Assembly (NCBI RefSeq): GCF_946886105.1
Contig: NZ_CAMPHV010000001.1
Location: forward strand, 124,001 to 188,000
Reading direction: 5' to 3'
Length of the DNA: 64,000 nucleotides
Source of the DNA: an uncultured Pseudomonas sp.
GTDB taxonomy: Bacteria; Pseudomonadota; Gammaproteobacteria; Pseudomonadales; Pseudomonadaceae
The notes beneath the pieces are model-generated. The model was not told the DNA's origin. It saw nothing but the letters and a program-made list of their open reading frames with translations, and ran no database searches. This document shows positions 46,085 through 55,900 of this stretch, one piece after another; within the stretch, counting starts at the first letter, position 1; each line of letters opens with the position of its first letter. The position numbers and the translations under genes are program-made.

Positions 46085-47362
46085 ATGACAGTTGTGGTCT
46101 TTCTCGGCTCGTTGCTGGGCTTTATGACCCTCGGGATGCCCATCGCCTTCGCCTTGATTCTCACCGGCGCGGTGCTGATGTGGTACCTGGATTTCTGGGA
46201 CGTGCAACTGCTGGCGCAGAACCTGCTCGCCGGCGCCGACAGCTTTCCGCTGCTCGCCGTGCCGTTCTTCATCCTCGCCGGCGAGCTGATGAATGCCGGC
46301 GGCATTTCCAAACGCATCATCGCCATGGCCCAAGCCTATTTCGGCCATCTGCGTGGCGGTCTCGGTTATGTGGCGATTGCCGCGGCGGTGCTGCTTGCCA
46401 GCATGTCCGGTTCGGCCCTGGCCGACACCGCGGCGCTGGCGACCCTGTTGCTGCCGATGATGCGCCAGCGCGGTTATCCGCTGCATTCCTCGGCAGGTCT
46501 GGTCGCCGCCGGAGGCATCATCGCGCCGATCATTCCGCCGTCGATGCCATTCGTAATCTACGGCGTGGTGACCAATACCTCGATCAGTCAGCTATTTATG
46601 GCCGGTCTGGTGCCCGGGTTGATCATGGGCGCCGGCTTGATTTTCGCCTGGGTGCAGATCGCCCGTGGCTTCACCGAGCCGAGCCCGCCCAAGGCCAGTA
46701 AAGCCGAGCGGCGCCGCGTGCTGGTGGACGGCGCGGCCGCGTTGATGCTGCCGGTGATCATCGTCGGCGGGCTGCGCTTCGGCATCTTCACCCCGACCGA
46801 AGCGGCGGTGGTCGCGGCGGTCTATGCCTTGGCGGTCTCGACGCTGCTCTATCGCGAGCTGAGCTGGGCGAGTCTGAACGCGACTCTGACGCACGCCAGT
46901 CGCACCACCGCGTCGGTGATGTTCCTCTGCGCGGCGGCCACGGTCTCGGCCTATATGGTGACCCTGGCGCAGTTGCCCGAGGAAATCGGCGTGATGCTCG
47001 GGCCGCTGCTGGATCACCCGTACCTGCTGATGGTCGCCATCATGCTGCTGATGGTCGCGGTGGGCATGGTGCTCGACCTGACCCCGACCATTCTGATCCT
47101 CGGCCCGGTACTGGCGCCGATCGCCGTCAGGGCTGGTATCGATCCGGTGTACTTCGGCGTGATGTTCGTGCTGATCGGCTCGATCGGCCTGATCACCCCG
47201 CCGGTGGGCACGGTGCTCAATGTGGTCGGCGGCATCGGCAAGTTGCGCATGGAAATCTTGGTGCGCGGGGTGATGCCGTTCTTTCTGATTTACCTGGCCA
47301 TAGTCGCACTGCTGATCGCCTTCCCGGCGATCATCACGGTGCCGCTGGCCTGGCTGCGCTGA
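46085..47362 (+). CDS. TRAP transporter large permease subunit (DctM family)
   Basis: 425-residue inner-membrane protein with about 11-12 hydrophobic segments, the ion-coupled transport subunit of a TRAP system. Family motifs include LLAVPFFILAGELMNAGGIS, LASMSGSALADTAAL and AAGGIIAPIIPPSMPFVIYG near the transport core, with the inverted second half DLTPTILILGPVLAPIAVR. It begins 40 bases after the GntK-DctQ stop with GAGGAGCC as ribosome site. Direction of coupling is probably sodium-driven as in other TRAP transporters. Substrate inferred as gluconate or a related sugar acid from the fused kinase and GntR. Confidence 0.92.
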   Translation: MTVVVFLGSLLGFMTLGMPIAFALILTGAVLMWYLDFWDVQLLAQNLLAGADSFPLLAVPFFILAGELMNAGGISKRIIAMAQAYFGHLRGGLGYVAIAAAVLLASMSGSALADTAALATLLLPMMRQRGYPLHSSAGLVAAGGIIAPIIPPSMPFVIYGVVTNTSISQLFMAGLVPGLIMGAGLIFAWVQIARGFTEPSPPKASKAERRRVLVDGAAALMLPVIIVGGLRFGIFTPTEAAVVAAVYALAVSTLLYRELSWASLNATLTHASRTTASVMFLCAAATVSAYMVTLAQLPEEIGVMLGPLLDHPYLLMVAIMLLMVAVGMVLDLTPTILILGPVLAPIAVRAGIDPVYFGVMFVLIGSIGLITPPVGTVLNVVGGIGKLRMEILVRGVMPFFLIYLAIVALLIAFPAIITVPLAWLR

Positions 47363-47425
47363 TCCATCCAAACCGCTTTGCCTGGCAAAGCTCAACCCGT
47401 CCGACAACAAAAAAGGTAACCCACC

Positions 47426-48439
47426 ATGAGACGTCCACTGATCACCGTTCTGGCTGCGGCCCTGCTATGCAGCCCCTTTGCCTCGCTGAGCGCCCATGCC
47501 GATGAAGTCCGTTCGCGAATGATCCGCTTCGGCTACGGCCTCAATGAAAACAGCAACCAGGGCAGGGCGGCCAAGCTGTTCGCCGAGGAGGTGGCCAAGG
47601 CCTCCGAAGGCAAACTGAAGATGCGCACCTATGCCGCGGCCAGCCTGGGCTCGGACGACCAGATGCAAAGCGCGTTGATCGGTGGCGCTCAGGAAATGAT
47701 GGTCGGCTCCACCGCGACCCTGGTTGGGATCAGCAAGGAGATGGCGGTGTGGGATACACCGTTTCTGTTCAGCAGCGCCGCGCAGGCCGATGCCGTGCTC
47801 GACGGTCCGGTCGGCCGACAGGTGATGAACAAGCTCGAAGAGAAGGGCCTGGTCGGCCTGGTGTATTGGGAAAACGGTTTCCGCAATATGACCAACAACG
47901 TGCGGCCGATCACCAAGCTGGAAGAGTTTTCCGGGATCAAACTGCGCGTGATGCCCAACCCGGTGTTTCTCGAAACCTTCAAGCTGATGGGCGCTAATGC
48001 CGTGCCGTTGCCGTTCTCCGAGCTGTTCACCGCGTTGGAAACCAAGGCCGTGGACGGCCAGGAAAACCCCTTCAACACCATCCTCTCGTCGAAGTTCTAC
48101 GAGGTGCAGCAGTACCTGACCGTGACCAACCACGTCTACAGCCCGTGGATCGTCACCGCCTCCAAGCGCTGGTGGGATGGCTTGTCGCAGGCCGAGCAGG
48201 GCATCCTCATGGCAGCCGCGAAGAAAGCCCGCGACTTCGAGCGCCTGGACACCCGCGAGGAAGCCGCCAAGGCACTGGCGCAGCTCAAGGCCAACGGTAT
48301 GCAGGTCAACGAAATCAGCCCGGACGAAGTGCAGCGCATGCGCGAGACCGCTCAGCCGGCGATTCAGCAAGTGATCGATACCGTCGGCCAGCCGCTGTTC
48401 GACAGCGTTCAGGCCGAGCTGGCCAAGGCACCGCAGTAA
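47426..48439 (+). CDS. TRAP transporter periplasmic binding protein (DctP family)
   Basis: 337-residue secreted binding protein of the TRAP system. The signal peptide covers about residues 1-25 (ending SAHA-D). The DctP fold shows GYGLNENSNQGRAAKLFAEE, the carboxylate-binding Arg region GIKLRVMPNPVFLETFKLMG and the downstream ETKAVDGQENPFNTILSSKF. The Arg in KLRVMPNP should bind the substrate carboxyl group, consistent with a sugar acid. AAAAGGTAACCC precedes the ATG. It is the last structural gene before a GC hairpin and gntR. Confidence 0.92.
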   Translation: MRRPLITVLAAALLCSPFASLSAHADEVRSRMIRFGYGLNENSNQGRAAKLFAEEVAKASEGKLKMRTYAAASLGSDDQMQSALIGGAQEMMVGSTATLVGISKEMAVWDTPFLFSSAAQADAVLDGPVGRQVMNKLEEKGLVGLVYWENGFRNMTNNVRPITKLEEFSGIKLRVMPNPVFLETFKLMGANAVPLPFSELFTALETKAVDGQENPFNTILSSKFYEVQQYLTVTNHVYSPWIVTASKRWWDGLSQAEQGILMAAAKKARDFERLDTREEAAKALAQLKANGMQVNEISPDEVQRMRETAQPAIQQVIDTVGQPLFDSVQAELAKAPQ

Positions 48440-48445
48440 AGCGCA

Positions 48446-48475
48446 GGGGAGCGGGGCGGTGCGAGCCCGCTCCCA
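48446..48475 (+). terminator. GC hairpin after the TRAP binding-protein gene
   Basis: GGGAGCGGG and CCCGCTCCC pair around a 10-base loop, seven bases after the DctP-type stop. There is no T run, so it may act as a weak terminator or as a processing/stability structure before gntR. Confidence 0.55.
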
Positions 48476-48526
48476 GTCTGCTAGCGGCCTGCTAGAATCG
48501 CTCGTCCCGCCATCAATGGAATCCCC

Positions 48527-49546
48527 ATGAGCCAACGCCGCCGCCGTTCAGCCGAGCGCGTCACCCTGTCCGATGTGGCCAAGGCCGCCGACTGTTCCTT
48601 GATGTCCGCCTCGCGCGCGTTGTCCCAGCCGGATAGGGTCTCCGACACCCTGCGCGAGCAGGTGATGCAGGCGGCGAGGGCGCTAGGCTATGTGCCCAAT
48701 CCAGCCGCACGGGCCTTGGCCAGCTCGAAATCCAACCTGGTGGCGGTGGTGATTCCATCGCTGTCCAACTCGGTGTTCGTCGACACCGTCGAGGCCATCC
48801 AGCGGGTGCTGATGCCGGCCGGCTTCGAGATGATGATCGGCGTCAGCCACTACCGCCCGGAAGAGGACGAACGTCTGCTGCGCTCATACCTCGCGCACCA
48901 GCCCGCGGGCTTGCTGGTGACCGGCTTCGAGCGCAGTGACACGGCGCGGGAAATCCTCGGCGGTTGCCGTGGCCCAGTGGTCACCATGATGGAGCTGAGC
49001 GACGCCGAGGACGATTACTGCGTCGGTTTTTCTCAATTCGAGGCCGGCGCCGCCATGACCCGGGCGCTGATCGAACGCGGTTACCGGCATATCGCCTTTG
49101 CCGCCGCGCAACTCGACCCGCGCACCTTGCAGCGTGCCGAAGGCTATCGACAGACCATGCGCAGCCATGGGCGTTACGACCCGAACCTGGAATTGCTGAC
49201 CCCGGAGCTGTCCTCGATCGGTCTGGGCGCCAATCTGCTGGATCGCCTGCTGGCGCAGCATCCGCAAATCGACGCGGTGTTCTTCAACAACGACGACCTG
49301 GCGATGGGTGCGCTGTTCCGCGCCCGCCAGCTCGGCCTCGTGGTGCCGCAACGGCTGGCGATCGCCGGTTTCAACGACCTGCCGGCGGCGGCCTGGTTGC
49401 AGCCGGCCCTGACCACGGTACGCACCACTCGCGGGCGCATCGGCCAGTTGGCGGGGGAAATGTTGTTGACCCTGATGCGTGGCGAGCAACCGGCGCAGCA
49501 TTGCATCGATGTCGGTTTCGAACTGGTGCTGCGCGAGAGCGCGTAG
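48527..49546 (+). CDS. gntR: LacI-family regulator GntR
   Basis: 339-residue repressor of the LacI family, close to Pseudomonas GntR, which is released by gluconate or 6-phosphogluconate. The N-terminal HTH and hinge helix are VTLSDVAKAADCSLMSASRA and RVSDTLREQVMQAARALGYV, followed by NPAARALASSKSNLVAVVIP; the rest is a periplasmic-binding-protein-like sensor domain (GFNDLPAAAWLQPALTTVRT). It follows the TRAP genes by 87 bases and likely controls the two palindromes at 44850 and 45497. A TAGAAT at about 48493 could be its own -10. Confidence 0.9.
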   Translation: MSQRRRRSAERVTLSDVAKAADCSLMSASRALSQPDRVSDTLREQVMQAARALGYVPNPAARALASSKSNLVAVVIPSLSNSVFVDTVEAIQRVLMPAGFEMMIGVSHYRPEEDERLLRSYLAHQPAGLLVTGFERSDTAREILGGCRGPVVTMMELSDAEDDYCVGFSQFEAGAAMTRALIERGYRHIAFAAAQLDPRTLQRAEGYRQTMRSHGRYDPNLELLTPELSSIGLGANLLDRLLAQHPQIDAVFFNNDDLAMGALFRARQLGLVVPQRLAIAGFNDLPAAAWLQPALTTVRTTRGRIGQLAGEMLLTLMRGEQPAQHCIDVGFELVLRESA

Positions 49547-49551
49547 CGCCG

Positions 49552-50301
49552 CTAGGGTTGCTGGTAGCGCTCCAACAGGCGCGGGATGTCGCCATTATCG
49601 TACCCGCGGCGAATCACTTCGTTGAACGCCTTGAGAAATTCGCCCATGGCCAGCCGCTTATGGAAACCGAGGTAATTGGCGTCGCGCTTGAGTGGCCGGG
49701 GCAGTGCCTGGATATCACCGGCGTGGGCCAGCAATTTCTGGTCCTGGGCGATGGCCCGCTGTAGACCAACCAGGCCCGGGTTGATCAAGGCCACGTCGAT
49801 GCGGCCGGCCAGCAATTTGTTCAGTCGCGAAACCGGGCCGTTATCCTCGTCGACCTGAAACAGGCCATGCCGACGGGCCTGCTCGAACTCCTCGCCGAAA
49901 CTGCCGCCGGCCCCGATCCCCACACGACGCCCCCTGAGGTCGTCGATATCCTTGAAGTCGAACGCCTCGCCGTTACGCACCACGATCAGCACTTCGTCAT
50001 AGAACAGCGGTTCGGAGTAGTCGAAAATCTGCTGGCGTTCGGCCGTCCAGCTCAGGCCGACGATGCCGGCCTGGGCGTCCTCTGCCATCCAGTAGGCGCG
50101 AGCCCAGGGGTAGAGGTGCAGGGTAAAGCTATGTGCGGGCATGGCGGCATCGGCATACCGAAGTATGTCGACCAACATACCTCGGGGTTCATCGGCTTCG
50201 GCATAGATTTTCGGTACCGAATAGTTGTTGCCGACAATCAGCAGTTCCTGGGCCTGAGTCGCGCCGCAGAACAAAAGGCAAAGCAGTAGCAAATGGCGCA
50301 T
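49552..50301 (-). CDS. Periplasmic solute-binding protein, family 3 type
   Basis: 249-residue secreted protein with a signal peptide (MRHLLLLCLLFCGATQA) and a family-3 amino-acid-binding fold: ILIVGNNYSVPKIYAEADEP-like start, WARAYWMAEDAQAGIVGLSW, DLRGRRVGIGAGGSFGEEF and RLNKLLAGRIDVALINPGL. No permease or ATPase genes are adjacent, so it may be an orphan sensor or serve a distant transporter. The start at 50301 is set by the signal peptide; an upstream extension of 17 codons is rejected. It converges with gntR, five bases apart. A second orphan of the same kind lies at 57553. Confidence 0.82.
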   Translation of the reverse strand: MRHLLLLCLLFCGATQAQELLIVGNNYSVPKIYAEADEPRGMLVDILRYADAAMPAHSFTLHLYPWARAYWMAEDAQAGIVGLSWTAERQQIFDYSEPLFYDEVLIVVRNGEAFDFKDIDDLRGRRVGIGAGGSFGEEFEQARRHGLFQVDEDNGPVSRLNKLLAGRIDVALINPGLVGLQRAIAQDQKLLAHAGDIQALPRPLKRDANYLGFHKRLAMGEFLKAFNEVIRRGYDNGDIPRLLERYQQP

Positions 50302-50402
50302 CCGGCACGACCTAACAAGCAGCTCCTCGTAGGCGCAAGATAAGCTCCGCACGCCAGTTTGCCCAGCCTATTTCGTCCCCCCGAGCAGTTGGCTAGGTGC
50401 CC

Positions 50403-51335
50403 TCATTCCGGCGCCTTTTCGATCTTCTTTTCCTGCGCCGTGACGTGCTGGCAGATTTCGATGATCTGCTCGCGCATCCAGCGGTTCGCCGGGTCCTGGT
50501 CGGTGCTTTCATGCCAGTACAGGTGGGTTTCCAGGGCCGGCACGTCATTCACCGGCAATTGCACGTAATGCAGCTCGTTACGCCGGGCGAAGCGTTCCGG
50601 CACGGTCATCGCCAGGTCGGTATTGAGCATCACCGTGGATGCCATCAGGTAGTGCTGCGAGCGCAATGCCACGCGGCGTTGCAAGCCCATCTTGCCGAGC
50701 GACAGGTCGATATAACCCAGGCCGCTGCGGCGGCTGGAAATATGGATATGGGTCAGGGACAGGTATTCGTCCAGGCTGATCTTGTCCTTGGACAACGGAT
50801 GGCCTTTGCGCATGGCGCAGACGTAACGGTCTTCCATCAGCTTGACGTGGCGCACCTGGGGGTCGGTGTTGAGCGGCGCGTCGACGGCGAAATCCAGACG
50901 CCCGGCGGCCAGTTCCTTGGTGGTGTCGCGGCGCCGCGAGAGCATGCTCTCGATCGTCACGTTCGGCGCCAGGCGGCGCAGACGCTGGAACAACGGCGGC
51001 AGGACCACGGCCTCAGTCAGGTCGGTCATGCTGATGCGGTAGGTTTTATTCGCCTGGGCGGGGGTGAAGGTGCGGCTTTCCTGCACCGAGATGCGCAATT
51101 GCTGCAGGGCGTTGCGCACCGGGCCGATGATGTTCTGCGCCATCGGCGTCGGCACCATACCTTGTGCGGTGCGCACGAACAGGGGGTCGTTGAAGGTTTC
51201 GCGCAGACGGGCGAGGGCGTTGGAAACCGCCGGCTGGGTGATACCGACAATCTGTCCGGCGCGGGTCAGATTGGCTTCGGTGTAGATGGCGTCGAAAACG
51301 ATGAAGAGGTTCAGGTCGACCTTGTTGAGATTCAT
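50403..51335 (-). CDS. LysR-family transcriptional regulator
   Basis: 310-residue LysR-type regulator with the N-terminal HTH (LNLFIVFDAIYTEANLTRAG, then GITQPAVSNALARLRETFND) and a C-terminal effector-binding domain (TYRISMTDLTEAVVLPPLFQ). It is divergent from an acyl-CoA dehydrogenase gene over a 157-base interval containing a palindrome, the usual arrangement for activation of the divergent gene. P. aeruginosa has a comparable pair (PA2551-PA2552, from memory). The C-terminus is Lys/Glu-rich (QEKKIEKAPE). Effector unknown; an acyl-CoA or fatty acid is the contextual guess. Confidence 0.9.
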   Translation of the reverse strand: MNLNKVDLNLFIVFDAIYTEANLTRAGQIVGITQPAVSNALARLRETFNDPLFVRTAQGMVPTPMAQNIIGPVRNALQQLRISVQESRTFTPAQANKTYRISMTDLTEAVVLPPLFQRLRRLAPNVTIESMLSRRRDTTKELAAGRLDFAVDAPLNTDPQVRHVKLMEDRYVCAMRKGHPLSKDKISLDEYLSLTHIHISSRRSGLGYIDLSLGKMGLQRRVALRSQHYLMASTVMLNTDLAMTVPERFARRNELHYVQLPVNDVPALETHLYWHESTDQDPANRWMREQIIEICQHVTAQEKKIEKAPE

Positions 51336-51370
51336 GCCAAGCGCGCTCCGAGGGTTGTCCGCATTAGTGA

Positions 51371-51386
51371 ATCATATATCGGTGAT
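51371..51386. promoter_or_regulatory. Palindrome ATCATATATCGGTGAT in the lysR/acyl-CoA dehydrogenase gap
   Basis: ATCA-N8-TGAT inverted repeat, 36 bases before the LysR start and about 107 before the dehydrogenase, in a locally AT-rich stretch. Position and symmetry suit a LysR binding site. Confidence 0.5.
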
Positions 51387-51492
51387 GAATGTTTATACAC
51401 GACGAAAATAGGTTAGATAAATCCAGAACCCTGATCTAGCATCGTCATCACATTGAAAACACCACCAGACACCCGCCAGAAGGTAGCCCATC

Positions 51493-52722
51493 ATGGATTT
51501 CGCCTACTCCCCTAAAGTCCAGGACCTGCGTGAGCGCGTCACCGCGTTTATGGAGACCCACGTCTATCCCGCCGAGGCGGTATTCGAGCAGCAGGTCAAC
51601 GAGGGCGACCGCTGGCAGCCGACGGCGATCATGGAAGAACTGAAAATCAAGGCCAAGGCCGAAGGCCTGTGGAACCTGTTTTTGCCGGACTCGGAACTGG
51701 GTGCCGGCCTGACCAACACCGAATACGCGCCCTTGGCGGAAATCATGGGCAGCTCGTTGATCGGTGCCGAGCCGTTCAACTGCGCCGCACCCGATACCGG
51801 CAATATGGAAGTGTTGGTGCGTTACGCCAACGAAGCGCAGAAAGAACAATGGCTCAAACCACTGCTCAGCGGCGAGATCCGCTCGGCCTTCGCCATGACC
51901 GAGCCGGGCGTGGCATCAAGCGACGCCACCAACATGGAAGCCAACGCCCGCCGCGAGGGCGACGAGTGGGTGATCAACGGCCGCAAGTGGTGGACCTCCG
52001 GCGCCTGCGATCCGCGCTGCAAGATCATGATCTTCATGGGCCTGACCAACCCCGACGCGCCGCGCCATCAGCAGCACTCGATGATTCTGGTGCCGATGGA
52101 TGCGCCGGGCGTGAAAGTGATTCGTCCGCTGCCGGTGTTCGGCTACGACGACGCGCCCCATGGCCACGCCGAAGTGCTGTTCGAAAACGTCCGGGTACCT
52201 TACGAGAACGTGCTGCTGGGCGAAGGTCGCGGTTTCGAGATCGCCCAGGGTCGCCTCGGCCCGGGGCGGATTCACCACTGCATGCGTTCGATCGGCATGG
52301 CCGAGCGCGCGTTGAAGTTGATGTGCGAGCGCGCCGTCAGCCGCACCGCATTCGGCAAACCCTTGGCGCGGCTGGGCGGCAATATCGATCACATCGCCGA
52401 CTCGCGCATGGAGATCAACATGGCCCGTCTGTTGACGCTCAACGCCGCTTATATGATGGATACCGTGGGCAACAAGATCGCCGCCAGCGAAATCGCCCAG
52501 ATCAAGGTGGTGGCGCCGAACGTCGCGCTCAAGGTGATCGACCGCGCGATCCAGATCCACGGTGGTGCCGGGGTTTCCAACGATTTCCCGCTGGCTTACT
52601 GGTACGCCATGCAGCGCACCCTGCGTCTGGCCGACGGCCCGGACGAAGTACACCGCATGGCTATCGGCAAGTTCGAGATCGGTAAGTACATGTCCAAGGA
52701 CATGATAAAAGCCAGTCGCTGA
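51493..52722 (+). CDS. Acyl-CoA dehydrogenase (ACAD10/11-like)
   Basis: 409-residue FAD-dependent acyl-CoA dehydrogenase. Core blocks are [60 protein letters not shown] and [20 protein letters not shown]. The [12 protein letters not shown] block is the ACAD10/11-type variant of the usual TEPxAGSD, and it suggests long- or branched-chain substrates, but this is not certain. ATG follows AGAAGGTAGCCC. It stands alone after the divergent LysR gene and is closed by a strong terminator, so LysR control of this single gene is likely. Confidence 0.9.
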   Translation: MDFAYSPKVQDLRERVTAFMETHVYPAEAVFEQQVNEGDRWQPTAIMEELKIKAKAEGLWNLFLPDSELGAGLTNTEYAPLAEIMGSSLIGAEPFNCAAPDTGNMEVLVRYANEAQKEQWLKPLLSGEIRSAFAMTEPGVASSDATNMEANARREGDEWVINGRKWWTSGACDPRCKIMIFMGLTNPDAPRHQQHSMILVPMDAPGVKVIRPLPVFGYDDAPHGHAEVLFENVRVPYENVLLGEGRGFEIAQGRLGPGRIHHCMRSIGMAERALKLMCERAVSRTAFGKPLARLGGNIDHIADSRMEINMARLLTLNAAYMMDTVGNKIAASEIAQIKVVAPNVALKVIDRAIQIHGGAGVSNDFPLAYWYAMQRTLRLADGPDEVHRMAIGKFEIGKYMSKDMIKASR

Positions 52723-52737
52723 TCCAATCGGTAATAT

Positions 52738-52767
52738 CCACAAGGCCCGCATTTGCGGGCCTTGTGG
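52738..52767 (+). terminator. Rho-independent-type terminator after acyl-CoA dehydrogenase
   Basis: CCACAAGGCCCGC-ATTT-GCGGGCCTTGTGG, a perfect 13-base-pair stem 16 bases after the stop codon, followed by TTTG. Confidence 0.9.
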
Positions 52768-52912
52768 TTTGCGCCGCTCGCCTTGCGCACGTCCCCATAG
52801 CAGCAATGCTTGCCGGTGAGCGGCGAATTGCCACCCCACCCGCAGGATGCGACGCCGATGTCTATAGTGGTATTGCAGCGATTCGCTCTGTACCAGGATG
52901 CAAGGGGGAGCT

Positions 52913-55900
52913 ATGCAGATGCCGCAACGCACTGCAGTAATGGATGGCTTGGCTCAGGCGGTGAGTACGCACTTGACTCCTTGCTTGGATGCCCTGATCG
53001 ATGCTGCGATTCATGCCCTGAAAGAGCACCGCTTGGCCGCTCGGAACAATATCGAAGCCCAGGGTTGCGAAGATTTTTTGCGTGTATGCGGCGCTCTGCG
53101 CGAAAGCGTCGTCGCGCAGAGCGTGGAAGCTATTCTCGATTTACTGCCTGTCGGCATTACGCCTTTGGCAACGGCTCCGGCGAATGCCACCGAGTGGCAA
53201 CTCGTAGATGATGCCGAAGTGGAGGAGATGCTCGAGGCGCGCCGCTTGGTACGTCAATTACGCGAAACCTTGGGCGTCATGGAATGGCGCAGTTGCGCCC
53301 GCTTGAATGCCGTGACGGGCGCGGCCGCCAGGGATCGCGAAAGTCCGTTATCGCTCGAGTTCATGGTGCGTACCTTGCAGGCACGGCTGCATTTGCGCGA
53401 ACAACCGCCGAGCGTACGCGACCTCTTCTACCACGTGGCCGCGCAAGCATTGGGCCGCACATTACAAACCTATTTCCAGCAGTTGGATGGGCTTTTCGCC
53501 CAATTCCAGGTCGAGCCGCGGTTCGACCCGCTCGAACATCCGGCGAGCGGACGGCGCCGCGAAAGCGCCAGGCATGCGGCGCCGGATGCGCCTTACCGGG
53601 CGATTCAACAGCTGCGGGCTTTCGGCGTCGGGGCCACACAAGCGCAATCGGTGTCGCAGGAACCTCCAGGGAAGCCGCTGGACGCCGCCGCGCTGGAAAC
53701 GGCTCTCGCCACTTTGCAGAGCCGCTTGCCGCCTGCGCAGGGATGGTCAGTGCAAAGTTTCTTGCAGCAATTGGGCGCCGAAGGCGCCGTCCTGTCGCCT
53801 CGCCAACGCGACGATGCCGGGGTGGTCGCCGAACTCTTTCAGCAGATAGAACAAGAGCCGGCGATCGCCACGGCCATAAAACCGGCGTTGCAACGCCTGA
53901 TGCTGCCCGTGGTCCGGGCTGCAATGCTCGAACCCGCAGCTTTTGCCGATAGCACCCACCCGGTGCGTGCCACCTTGGATAAGTTGATACGCCTGTGCGA
54001 TTTTTCCGAGCCGCCCAACCACGTCATGGAAAGCCGCGTCCAGCTGTTGATCGACGGCATCGTCAACGACTACCGCGGCGATAACCAGGTGTTCACCCGT
54101 TGTAATGAAGAACTCGAGCAATTGCTCGCCGTGCAACAACGCGCCTACAGCAACAATGCCGATCGTGTACGCCAGTACAGCCGCGGCCGCGATGCCCTGG
54201 AACGCGCGCGTGAACAGGTCGGCCGCGAACTGGCCAAGCTGTTCGGCAGCCACACGCCGAGAGTATTGCTCGATTGGCTGGACGTGGGGTGGCGCGAATT
54301 GCTGGTGCACGAGCTGATTCGGCAGGGCGAGGAGAGTTCCGAATGGCTCGACGATCTGGCGGTGATTCGCCAACTCAACGCTTGGTTGCAAAGCGAGCTG
54401 AATGGTGAGGTCGGCGAGATCAACCCGGTAGAACGCGCCTACGAGGTCGTGCCGGTCCTGGAGTTGTTGCGCAAACGTATGGAGAGCTTCCTGCCCGGGC
54501 AGTACCGGCACAGCACCACCCTGAAACAGTTGCAGCAACAACTGCTCGGCGAAGAGCCGGTCGAGTGGCTGGCCTTGCCCGAGCCGCCAGCGGAAGAGGT
54601 CGCCCCTTTGCTCGATCCCGCCCAGCAACGCTGGCGCGAGCGGGTGCAACAGCTGCGCGTCGGCGACTGGTTGGTGACGCAGCGCGGCCAGCACCTGCAG
54701 CTGATCTGGGTCAACCCTGCCTGCGATCACTATGTCCTGGTCGACCGCCAGGGTTGCGAAGCCGGCAGTTTTACCGCCGAGGGCCTGATGGAGCAGCTCG
54801 CCAGCGGCTGGATCGGCAGCGCCGCACCTGAGACCCAAGGGGTGATTCAGGAGCACCTGCAGAACATCGTCGGCAAGCTATACCGCGACATCGCCCATGT
54901 CCGCAGTCATGACGAACTCACCGGTCTGCTCAACCGCCGCAGTTTCGAGGCGGCAGTGGCGCAGGCCCTGGCTGCCAGCGAATCCCATGCGTTCATCTAT
55001 GGCCACATCGATCAGTTCAGCGTGCTCAATTCCATTTTCGGCCCTCTGGCCGGCGATACTTACCTCAAGCAAACCGCCAAGTTGCTGGCGGCTCATCTCC
55101 CCGAGGCGGCGAGTCTGGCGCGGATCGGCGGCGTGGATTTCGCCGTGGTCCTGCCGTACAGCGACGAGTACCCGGCAGGCCTGCTTGCCGAAACGCTGCG
55201 CGCAGCGATCGAGGCCCACCCATTGGAATGGCAAGGCCACTCGCACGGCATGACCATGAGTGTGGGCTTGGTCCTGACGAGCGAACGACACGATGTCATC
55301 AACCTGTTCCGCGACCTGCAAACCGCCTGCAATACCGCCAAGGAAGAAGGGCGCAATCGCGTGCATATCTATAGCGACGAGATCGACGGTGCGCGCACCG
55401 GCCTGATGGCCATCGCCGGGCGTGTGGACGATATCGTCGAACGCGGCGAACTCAGCCTGCGGGTGCAGCAAATCGCTCCGGCGCGTGCGGCTGTCGAGCA
55501 ACTGCCGCACTACGAAGTGCTGCTGGTGATGCAAAACGAGCTGAATCTGCTGGATTTCATTGGCGCCGCCGAGCGCTATAACCGCATGACCAAGGTCGAC
55601 CGCTGGGTGCTCAAGCGGGTGTTCGCCGAGTTGGCGCAATATCCGTGGTTATGGGCGCAATGCAGCGGCCTGTCGATCAACCTGTCGGGCAGCAGCCTCA
55701 ACGACGACAAACTGCTCGAGTTCATCGAGACGTTGTTCGAAGACTACGCGGTGCCGCCGGAAAAAATCTGCTTCGAGCTGACCGAAACCGCCGCGGTGGC
55801 CAATCTGACCAAGACCGCGGATCTGGTGCGTTACCTGCAGCGTTTTGGCTGTACTTTTTCGATAGACGATTTCGGCACCGGCTTCTCCTCTTACGAGTAC

